Positions 16,775 to 26,500 of a stretch of DNA of 64,000 nucleotides are shown piece by piece (position 1 is the first letter of the stretch; each line of letters opens with the position of its first letter). The translations under genes and the position numbers were made by a program. This DNA comes from Archivesica marissinica (Eukaryota; Mollusca; Bivalvia; Venerida; Vesicomyidae): positions 8,169,386 to 8,233,385 of the forward strand of contig CM026390.1 of the NCBI GenBank assembly GCA_014843695.1, written 5' to 3'. The notes beneath the pieces are model-generated. The model was not told the DNA's origin. It was given only the letters and a program-made list of their open reading frames with translations, and ran no database searches.

Positions 16775-16971
16775 CAGTGTACATCCGCTATGTCAAAGTC
16801 GGTTATGTCGAATTATCCGGTTTTCTCCAATTCGGATCAAAGTCCCGTTTTAGACACTACCATTTTACATATAACTGGCTCCGTTTATATCAAATTTCGT
16901 TAAGTCAAACTTCGGTTATGTCAAAGTATTTTGTTTGGTCCGACGGAATTCGACATAACGGATGTAGACTG
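16775..16971 (-). mobile_element. pogo/Tigger-like MITE (left arm copy)
   Basis: A 197 bp element with terminal inverted repeats, CAGTGTACATCCGCTATGTC at one end against GACATAACGGATGTAGACTG at the other, flanked by TA on both sides. CAGT termini and a TA target duplication fit Tc1/mariner-superfamily elements, in particular pogo/Tigger. No transposase is encoded. It lies 13 bp from the exon 4 copy, just past that exon's splice donor. Confidence 0.8.
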
Positions 16972-16984
16972 TATATGTTCTTAC

Positions 16985-17069
16985 ATCTCTCTGTAGCTGG
17001 GTAATTTCTGCCGACGGTGTATCCCACAGTTCATATGGGATACCTAAATCTACCTTCACCCCTTTATCC
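16985..17069 (-). pseudogene. Canopy exon 4 copy, left inverted arm (isolated exon)
   Basis: On the minus strand this 85 nt segment has an acceptor (…TATATTTTAAG) and a donor (GTAAGA). It encodes [19 protein letters not shown] followed by AEITQLQRD, the canopy exon 4 peptide. It differs from the right-arm copy (30562-30646) by one synonymous base (CCG against CCT). It lies upstream of the canopy start and on the opposite strand, with no other canopy exon near it, so it cannot join the canopy transcript as assembled. I read it as a by-product of the inverted duplication. Confidence 0.85.
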
Positions 17070-17536
17070 CTTAAAATATAGAAAGAAAACGTACATATAC
17101 ACAAACAACAACAACAAAGGTACATTGTATGGGTAGTTGAGTGCTTACACAGGCAAAGGTACATTGTATGGGTAGTTGAGTGCTTACACAGGCAAAGAAC
17201 TACTTTCTTTTCTTTCACACGTTTGGGGTGGTTTTTTCAGGGACCCACTCTGGAGCAGTATCGAACAGAGTCATGCAAGTTGCAACTGTGTTCCTGCGAC
17301 ATGATACAACAACTCTTATTCTAACATGACTCGGCATTTTGTCTGTGTATACAAAGAAGGAATTACCGTTGTTAAATCTACAATAAAACGTGGCTTAGCG
17401 TGTGATGTCAAACATGACATCATTTTTGTTGTTTTGTGACGTCATTTGCGGCTTTCTAAAAATAACACCAATTATTTTGGCCCTTTTTAGATCATTTGGG
17501 TTAAAATTGAAGTCGTATTTGTATTTGCATTATTTA

Positions 17537-17612
17537 TAGTTGAATCAAACATGGTTTGTAGTTGAATCAAACATGGTTTGTAGTTGAATCAAACATGGTT
17601 TGTCGCTCTGAG
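17537..17612. repeat. 22 bp minisatellite (left arm, ~3 units)
   Basis: Units of TAGTTGAATCAAACATGGTT plus TG repeat about three times. The mirror copy at 29941-30093 has about seven units, which shows that the arms have diverged in length. Confidence 0.9.
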
Positions 17613-18211
17613 CGTCAGAATTAACCATTAATTAATTAATTAATTCCTACCGTACGCATCAGAACTCTAATCATATTTTATTCGCCAATAAATAACTGAA
17701 AGAGAAATATCATTTCGTAAATAACACAATGACACTTGAGATATTTCAATATTTGTTCATGTTCCATTGTATCAACTTTCACAGTAAAGACAATTTGTTG
17801 TATCAGGTTACAGAGGGTGAGGAATATACAATAATGAATATGAGTATTAACTCTGCATGTTGGGTAAAATAAAGGCTAATAATAGTTTTAAAAAATACAT
17901 TAATGTGTCTTTCTTGTTTGTATCTGAAAACTCTGGAAATATGTCATGGCATTTTGTTAGAATTGTGTCGCTATAGCACATATCTAATGAAAATGCACGA
18001 CATATTTTTCTGTGAGTACAACCCTGCTGGACCTTGCTGGTCCAAATAAGAACAGTCGTGTAGAATCGTTCTGAGCCACAGAAATAACAACTTAGCATGC
18101 CTACACATTCCAACTCCAAACAATGTTTTATTTGCCAATAAATAAATAACTGAAAGACAAATATCATTTTATAAAATAAGTTGTGGCCAATCTCATGGCT
18201 ATCGCTAAACA

Positions 18212-18380
18212 AGCACAATACATGTACACAATAACTATACAACATGTCTATAAAAACTTGCACAATACATGTACACAATAACTATACAACATGTCTATAA
18301 AAACTTGCACAATACATGTACACAATAACTATACAACATGTCTATAAAAACTTGCACAATACATGTACACAATAACTGGC
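18212..18380. repeat. 47 bp minisatellite at the inner edge of the left arm
   Basis: About 3.5 units containing TTGCACAATACATGTACACA and ACTATACAACATGTC. The inverted repeat ends inside this array. The right arm also begins in it (29166-29308), so this short array marks the inner breakpoint on both sides. Confidence 0.9.
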
Positions 18381-18429
18381 GATATACGTTTTTAAATTGC
18401 GGACGCTCGAATTATGAGATCATTTTACT

Positions 18430-19319
18430 ATGATTATATTCAAACTCTTGTATGGTATTTCAATCATAGAACGTAAACATTTCTTCCAGAGTGTAGTTGT
18501 CGTCGTCGGTGCAAATGATATTGGATCGTGGAGTGCTGACGTCATTGTTGCTGACATCGACTATCTCTGTTCTGAAATCCATCTGGCCTCCCCTGGGTAT
18601 GTTTCTGATAATTAATGTTATATTAATGATGTATAAGGTTTGAAATACAGAACACTGCTTGCTGTATTCAAATAAATATTTACAATGCTGTCATAGATAA
18701 TTATTGGAATTCCTATGTATACATTACCACGTCAGTGGATATACTTCTTCTAGAAACATACAGAACACTGCTTGTTATATTCAAATAAATATTTACAATG
18801 CTGTCATAGATAATTATTGGAATTCCTATGTATACATTACCACGTCAGTGGATATACTTCTTCTAGAAACAGACTATTCGAAGCACATGAAAAGATTACA
18901 TTTTAATGGATTGGGTTTGAACTTTTTGAATCTTAGTTGTCATAAATGTCTTTTACAGATGTACAGTAGTTGTCTCTGAGATACTACCGCGGGGCCAGAA
19001 TGGGTTCGATGGAAGACAGCATCATCGGAATTTCCTTGACGCATGGAATCATGATGCCAACCAAGTCAACCGACTTCTACGTCAGATGTCATCGTTTAGG
19101 CCATGGATGGTTGCATTGAGACATTCCAACTTCTACACTATGTTTGGAGCGAAGTGTAAGCTGCTCAGCAGGGACGGACTCCATCTCAGCTTCGAAGGTA
19201 CGGAGGCGTTTGCTGCAAATATTGACTACTCGATTGGAAATCTACCACCACCTTCCATCGTGCCATCATCGGTAGACATATCAACAATTGACCAAGAATT
19301 TATCTGTGGTCTATGCTAG
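18430..19319 (+). CDS. SGNH-hydrolase-like gene fragment, two exons
   Basis: Two coding segments join in phase: one ending at 18596 (donor GTATGT) and one from 18959 (acceptor TTTTACAG) to a stop at 19317-19319. The first holds VVVVVGANDIGSW, matching the GxND block of SGNH/GDSL-type esterases. The second has VVVSEILPRG and near the C-terminus SRDGLHLSFEGTEAF, matching the Asp-x-x-His catalytic block. The N-terminal GDS serine block is not seen, so an upstream exon is missing, lost to the adjacent inverted-repeat breakpoint, or unrecognised. The start at 18430 is only the first ATG in the frame; the true exon may begin at an acceptor near 18475. Proteins of this kind are common as multicopy genes in invertebrates, often linked to retroelements. 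Substrate unknown. Confidence 0.6.
18643..18870 (+). repeat. Two-copy tandem duplication (~113 bp) in the SGNH-like intron
   Basis: A segment running from ACAGAACACTGCTTG to ATACTTCTTCTAGAAACA occurs twice in direct orientation with almost no differences. It lies inside the intron between the two SGNH-like coding segments and leaves both splice sites intact. Confidence 0.85.
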
Positions 19320-19394
19320 CTTTCTGTGTAGTATGTGAACAATCTGTTAGAATAATAGTAAGAATATATAAAGTGTGGAACAGAATGTCGTCGG

Positions 19395-19918
19395 GTTAAA
19401 GTCTACCAGATCTTCAGTGTCGTCGGTGTATTGTATGCAATCAGTGTCGTCGGGATAATACCTACAATATCTTCAGTGTCGTCGGGGTAATTAATTTATA
19501 CCAATCATCAGTGTCGTCGGGATAATACCTACAATATCTTCAGTGTCGTCGGGGTAATTAATTTATACCAATCTTCAGTGTCGCCGGGGTAATTAATTTA
19601 TACCAGATCTTCAGTGTCGCCGGGGTAATACCTACACTATCTTCAGTGTCGTCGGAGTAATTAATTTATAATCAGATCGTCAGTGTCGTCGCGGTAATTG
19701 GTTTATAACCAGATCTTCAGTGTCGTCGGGGTAATTAATTTATACCAGATATTCAGTGTCGCAGGGGTAATATCTACACTAGCTTCAGTGTCGTCGGGGT
19801 AATTGATTTATACCAATCTTCAGTGTCATCGGAGTAATCTCTACAATAGCTTCAGTGTCGTCGGGGTAATTGCTTTATAACCAGATCTTCAGTGTCGTCG
19901 GGGTAATTTATAACAGGT
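19395..19918 (+). repeat. Minisatellite, ~35-40 bp unit with TTCAGTGTCGTCGGGGTAAT
   Basis: About 14 irregular units share the core TTCAGTGTCGTCGGGGTAAT followed by variable tails (TAATTTATACCAGATC or ACCTACAATATC). It lies between the stop of the SGNH-like gene and the canopy start. Confidence 0.9.
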
Positions 19919-20407
19919 CTATGTTGTTATGTATTATTGTATTTAAAAATAAACAACAGATGTACCGGACATTTTAAATTGCTAAATAAATCAATAACGA
20001 AAATAATAACAGAAATGGACAAAGAAACGCATACTATTTTTAAAAAAAATACGAATAAATTATATAATTTATAAGAAAATAACATTGAATGAAAGAAAAG
20101 ACACCAGACACACTAAAAACACGGCGATTATAAGTTCGTTTAATCGCACACCTTATCTAACACCTTTATCAAGTAATACCTATAGCGCCCGCTTTTTCCC
20201 TATATATTACATAGCGTCCGCGTTTTCTCTCTATATATATAGCGCCCGCTTAACGCGTCCGCGTTTTAGACAGACCCATTAAATTACACCGTTTTACAAG
20301 ACGGGCGATAACTCTTCACATTTCCGGTTCTTAATGCTTGCTAGAAATAAATGGTGGCCATTGTTGGCGGCTGGCTTGTGTTTATCATTGGGTAAACGTG
20401 ATTATCG
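19919..20407 (+). promoter_or_regulatory. Canopy upstream region (putative promoter / 5' UTR)
   Basis: About 490 bp between the minisatellite and the canopy ATG. It contains AT-rich sequence and then an imperfect repeat of TATAGCGCCCGC / CATAGCGTCCGCG separated by pyrimidine-rich TTTTCTCTC (20180-20268). The 60 bp just before the ATG are GC-richer (GGTGGCCATTGTTGGCGGCTG). I see no convincing TATA box tied to a start site. Assignment as promoter rests only on position. Confidence 0.35.
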
Positions 20408-20525
20408 ATGATGGCATTTGCTATTAAAGTTTCGATGATTACAATATTTTGCTTTAATTTTATTCTTCAGTCATGCGTAGCAGATGAAGAAACAGGTCCT
20501 GTGGTTCCGCCATCAAAATGTGAAG
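20408..20525 (+). CDS. CNPY3/4: Canopy exon 1 (signal peptide)
   Basis: Starts at ATG 20408; a second in-frame ATG follows at once. It encodes a hydrophobic signal segment and then [14 protein letters not shown]. The exon ends in phase 1 at the donor GTATGA. A read-through frame would stop soon after at 20588, so the splice is needed. Confidence 0.85.
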
Positions 20526-23500
20526 GTATGACAATGCTGGTTTCTTGTCTTCCTTGTGCACATTTGATTCTACTTTCATTTTATAAATGAAGCAGCAGAC
20601 CGTGTAGGTATTTGCATGTATATTTCTTACCACCGTTCAGGAGATGATGGTATTTCTATGGCAATTAAACTGAGGGTGGAACTAATGTTCAGTGTATAAA
20701 TATTGTGTTTCATAATGTTCTACATAGAATGATAGATGTTATTTTCTCAGGGGAATTTCTCTGATTATGTGGAATTTTCTGATTGGTTGACAGAATTTCT
20801 CAGTGGCTAAGCACTAATGTCAGTTATAGGATCAGCACTTCAGTTAAAAATAATGGGATAATGGAATGCCGCAACATTTTGCACTGTGGTAAAATAAAAT
20901 GAATGTAATAACTTATACCCAGTGACCCTAATATCGGTGAATACTAATGAGCATTGATCAGTGTTGATATCGGAATAAATCGAAATGAACTGCACATGCT
21001 CGTTTTGTGTATTACTATTTCCGTCAGATTTCTGCAACTGTCCATAACATGAACACGCTGAAATGTCATTTATATAGGTTCCACTCTTTTATGGATAAAA
21101 TTGTTTTTTTTTAATTGGCAGAACCCAATAAGTAGTACTTGAAGGCGAATTCTCAACACAAGTGCCAGTTACATCTGGGGTGCATTAAGGCTCTGTACTT
21201 GGCCCTCTTCATTTTCTATTATACATAAATGATCTTCCAGAATTGTTAACGTCACAGGTTCATTTGTTTGCAGACGACACTGCCATTTACCTAGCAGTTA
21301 AAAACATAAATGACTACCATAAACTACAAGAAGACCTCAGCAAATTCGAAAGATGGGAACATCAATGGGAAATGGAGTTCAACCCCAGCAAGTGCCAGGT
21401 TATCAACATCATTCGAAATAAACATAAATCTTCCTTTAATTATAGGCTACATGGACACATTCTAGAAACAGTAGACAGTGTAAAGTACCTGGGCATTGAC
21501 ATATCCGAAGACCTTTCGTGAAATACACATATAAATCGTATTATAACAAATGCTAACAAAACACGTTGGTTTCATACGCAGAAATATTCAAACTAGAAAT
21601 GCAGACATCCGTGAACTGGCATACAAGACCCTGGTCAGACATCCATGAGCTGGCATACAAGACCCTGGTCAGACATCCGTGAGCTGGCATACAAGACCCT
21701 GGTCAGACATCCGTGAGCTGGCATACAAGACCCTGGTCAGACATCCGTGAGCTGGCATACAAGACCCTGGTCAGACATCCGTGAGCTGGCATACAAGACC
21801 CTGGTCAGACATCCGTGAGCTGGCATACAAGACCCTGGTCAGACATCCGTGAGCTGGCATACAAGACCCTGGTCAGACATCCGTGAGCTGGCATACAAGA
21901 CCCTGGTCAGACATCCGTGAGCTGGCATACAAGACCCTGGTCAGACATCCGTGAGCTGGCATACAAGACCCTGGTCAGACATCCGTGAGCTGGCATACAA
22001 GACCCTGGTCAGACATCCGTGAGCTGGCATACAAGACCCTGGTCAGACATCCGTGAGCTGGCATACAAGACCCTGGTCAGACATCCGTGAGCTGGCATAC
22101 AAGACCCTGGTCAGACATCCATGAGCTGGCATACAAGACCCTGGTCAGACATCCATGAGCTGGCATACAAGACCCTGGTCAGACATCCGTGAGCTGGCAT
22201 ACAAGACCCTGGTCAGACATCCGTGAGCTGGCATACAAGACCCTGGTCAGACATCCGTGAGCTGGCATACAAGACCCTGGTCAGACCACAAGTTGAATAC
22301 GCTTCCTCCATCTGGAGCCCATATACCCAACAAAATATTAATAAGATAGAAATGGTTCAACGTAGAGCAGTCCGTTGGGTAAAACATAACTATTCCAGGT
22401 ATGACAGTGTCACCTCCATGCATAATGAACTTGGATGGCAGACCTTACAGGACAGACGAAATAACGCCCGACTGACAATGTTTTATAAAATAGTCTATGG
22501 ACTTGTAGCAGTCCTCGTCCCAGAATACTTAATGCGCCCTGTGAGAATGACCTGCCACATGCATCCCCTTTCCTATAGGCATATTCACGCCACTGCCAAT
22601 TACATTAAATACTTGTTTTTTCCATGTACGGTGGTGATGTGGAACAGCCTCCCATCAGCTGTTGCCCTACAGCCGGAACTTCAGGGGTTTAAGCATGCAT
22701 TGCACGCTACATACAGTCCTGCACTAGGCGCAATGTTTTTATGATTTAAATCTTTTAAATAGTTCACCCGATAGCTAATACTGTCATACTTTTATCCTGT
22801 CTCACTATACTTACTTTGAAGTCACCTTTCATACTTTTAAACCTTTGTCTTGCACTGACGCGCACCTGCCGTTAATACCCGAAAGGGGAGTCGGGCAGTA
22901 TAAATAGATAGATAGGTCAATTTTATTTCATTTATTCAAAACATTTTTTCATTATACACTCATCAGTTTTCGTTCATGTAGTCAACATTTAGGTGAATTT
23001 CAACAAATTTGTTCTCTATCACCAATGCAAACCAGGTTCAATCCTCAGACCGGGAAGTATGTGAGATAGGGTGGTCGCCAGATCGGACAAGTGGGTTTTC
23101 TCCGGGTACTCCGGTTTCCTCCCACACGAATGACCACATTTAAGCTTTCGTCCGCATCAACGAGAGTGATTAATATAAGTTGTTAAAACTTGCTTCGCAA
23201 TCGTTGTAAAAAAATAAACTTTAAACCTTACAAACGGTCATTCAGTAACTTGAATTATCAAAACAAGAGTGCTTTATTTTACGGTGGTGTTTACTGTTTA
23301 GTCAGTGTAAGTGGACACTGCTGACTACAGACCGTGCCGATTGAATCACTTCCTTCTAGACCAACACTCTATACATCCTCAAAGTTTCGTCAAAATCCAT
23401 CAACAACTTTTATGAATTAATCAAGAATGTTCAGACCCAAACAGACTCTATAATAAACATTACCGGTAACCCTGAATAGCAGGGGCTAAATATGATTTCC

Positions 23501-26500
23501 CCCCCCCCCCCCAGAAATGTGCCTGTTACGGCCAAATGCTGTATAACAATCAATTTGTAAATATACTTCCATCCATACTTGCCTATAAGACTGTTTTACC
23601 ACCAGATTATGGCTTCAAAGTTGCTTCCCGTCTTATAAGTGAGTACTAATGTGTTAAAATGGTATCCATAATTACGGTTTAGAAAAGAAAGCAAGCACAC
23701 TGAAAATTTCTTCAACTAGCACTGGCTAAATATGCAATTTATAATTGTGTCTGGTTTCCATTTGATCAACCCGTCTTATGTGCAAGTGCATGCATGTCAA
23801 AACCCACATATCCCAGGACAAAAGTAGGGGGGGGGTTGTCTTATAGGTGAGTATGGATGGTAGATAATACTAGATTGTATTTTGTTTGCAGTTTGTAAAT
23901 ATTTGGGCACAGAACTGAAGGCCAGACTTGAGGAGACTGGAAAAACAAAGGAGGTTTTGGAGTTAGGACATGGCATTGATCCTAAAAAGAAGAAGAGGAT
24001 TTTATATAATACTGCGTAAGTGTACAATTCTGTAAAGGTCAGAATAACACAATGGAATAACACTTAAACATTGCCAGTAGGGTGCCTCTGTGGCTGAGTG
24101 CTTGCCTTCAAATCACTTTACCCTCACTGCTTGTAGGTTCGAATCCCACTGGGGGTGTCAAATTCTTTTATGTGGGGAAGCTATCCTGCTGGCTTTTGGT
24201 AGGTCAGTGGTACCCGTGTACCCGCCCATGTCTGAAATCCTGCTCGGGGGGGGCACCACCCGGATCTACAGCTGGAGAGTCGCCATGTGACCTAAGCTGT
24301 GCCTGTTGTTACACGACTTTAACCCATTCAACACCAAGTAACTGACATGGACTGGTCCATGATATTTTTAGACCAATAAATTAATAACAAAATTACATTT
24401 GGATCAGTTCATTTATCAAAATGGGTAATTATTTTTCTAAAAATAGTTATATTACTTGAAAAAAGTGCAGATCCTGATGAGACGGCTCGTCACGAGCCGG
24501 CTCATCTGGATCTACACTTTTTTGTAAGCCAATTTAGAGGTCTGTGGTGTTGAAAGGGTTAAACCCACAAAACAAAATATTGCGAGTAATATCTATGGAG
24601 ATGGAGTAGATTATCTACATGTAGTTATTATGATTGCTAACTTGCTGTTATGTATTAAATACTCTCTATGTCTTTGCTTGCGATTACCTGTTGAAATATA
24701 TGGAGACGATTTATAGCACAAGTAAGTCGGGAAGACCTCCGTTTGAAGAGTACTGCAAATAAAACACAATGAAAATCGGAGGGAAAATGCCTATACTTCT
24801 ATGATTTATATGATGCATAATTGGAATTAGTGCTGCACACAAAGAGTTGACCTAGAATAGATCCACATGCTGAATACATGGGATCCCGGAGGACTAGAAA
24901 TAATGCCAGCTGAAAGGTTGGTGGTCTCTCCATCACAACACTGAACGGTTGGTGGTCTCTCCATCACAACACTGAAAGGTTGGTGGTCTCTCCATCACAA
25001 CACTGAACGGTTGGTGGTCTCTCCATCACAACACTGAACGGTTGGTGGTCTCTCCATCACAACACTGAACGCTTGGTGGTCTCTCCATCACAACACTGAA
25101 CGCTTGGTGGTCTCTCCATCACAACACTGAACGGTTGGTGGTCTCTCCGTCACAACACTGAACGCTTGGTGGTCTCTCCATCACAACACTGAAAGGTTGG
25201 TGATCTCTCCGTCACAACACTGAACGGTTGGTGGTCTCTCCATCACAACACTGAAAGGTTGGTGGTCTCTCCATCACAACACTGAAAGGTTGGTGGTCTC
25301 TCCATCACAACACTGAACGGTTGGTGGTCTCTCCATCACAACACTGAACGCTTGGTGGTCTCTCCATCACAACACTGAACGCTTAGTGGTCTCTCCATCA
25401 CAACACTGAACGGTTGGTGGTCTCTCCGTCACAACACTGAACGCTTGGTGGTCTCTCCATCACAACACTGAAAGGTTGGTGATCTCTCCGTCACAACACT
25501 GAACGGTTGGTGGTCTCTCCATCACAACACTGAAAGGTTGGTGGTCTCTCCGTCACAACACTGAAAGGTTGGTGGTCTCTCCGTCACAACACTGAAAGGT
25601 TGGTGGTCTCTCCGTCACAACACTGAAAGGTTGGTGGTCTCTCCGTCACAACACTGAAAGGTTGGTGATCTCTCCGTCACAACACTGAAAGGTTGGTGGT
25701 CTCTCCGTCACAACACTGAAAGGTTGGTGGTCTCTCCGTCACAACACTGAAAGGTTGGTGGTCTCTCCGTCACAACACTGAAAGGTTGGTGGTCTCTCCG
25801 TTACAACAGACCTATATAATTATTTTCATATATCTCGCTTTGACTCCATGTGATTATTTCGGCATTGCAGGTTGTCTACGCACGCACACATTACACTTAA
25901 ACTGTACACTTAGATGGATTGAATTTGTACACCACAAATTATTTATTCGCGGGGAATTTGAGATAAACAAATGAAACCATTATACATGGCTGATCTAGTA
26001 TGTTAGTGATCATAAATTGATAAAAGTTTGTCCATTGATTCTTGGAATGTTACTCTTTAAGTGTCCATTATGTAAATTCAAAGACATCAAGATCATTAAA
26101 CACTGCCTGCTGTGTAAATAAAATCACATTTGCAATAAACATAGATCCAGATCAGCCACAGCGTAGCGCCACATATGATCAGGATCTATGTTGTTTGTTA
26201 TTCAGCCAAGTGTTTTAGCTTCACTATCCGAATAGCAAACAGCATAGAGCCTGATCAGGCGTTATATTTCAGAGAGTTGAGACATACAGCACTGGTATTT
26301 GCTATATTTCAGAGAGTTGAGACATACAGTACTGGTATTTGTTATATTTCAGAGAGTTGAGACATACACATACAGTACTGGTATTTGCTATATTTCAGAG
26401 AGTTGAGACATACAGCACTGTTATTTGTTATATTTCAGAGAGTTGAGACATACAGTACTTGTATTTGCTATATTTCAGAGAGTTGAGACATACATCACTG

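Larger units (their letters stand above)
16594..18384. repeat. Left arm of large inverted repeat, low-copy part
   Basis: This 1.8 kb stretch is the reverse complement of about 29166-31037. It contains, in order, a short hairpin element, a pogo-like MITE, a canopy exon 4 copy on the minus strand, a 22 bp minisatellite, and a 47 bp minisatellite at the inner edge. The arms are close to identical but not the same. They differ by scattered substitutions, by a short insertion present only on the right (around 29425-29450), and by minisatellite copy number. Frames on the minus strand that look coding match frames on the plus strand of the right arm and only restate this identity. Confidence 0.95.

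Noticed and set aside
16916..17218. A separate 100-codon minus-strand gene (also 30413-30715 plus)
   Set aside because: Only the DKGVKV…QRD part is meaningful and it is canopy exon 4' with its splice sites. The flanking [11 protein letters not shown] repeats are intron sequence.
17847..18278. 143-codon minus-strand frame [16 protein letters not shown]… (also at 29243-29696 plus)
   Set aside because: It starts in the 47 bp minisatellite, has no recognisable domain, and the right-arm copy is broken by an insertion, so it is not under coding constraint.
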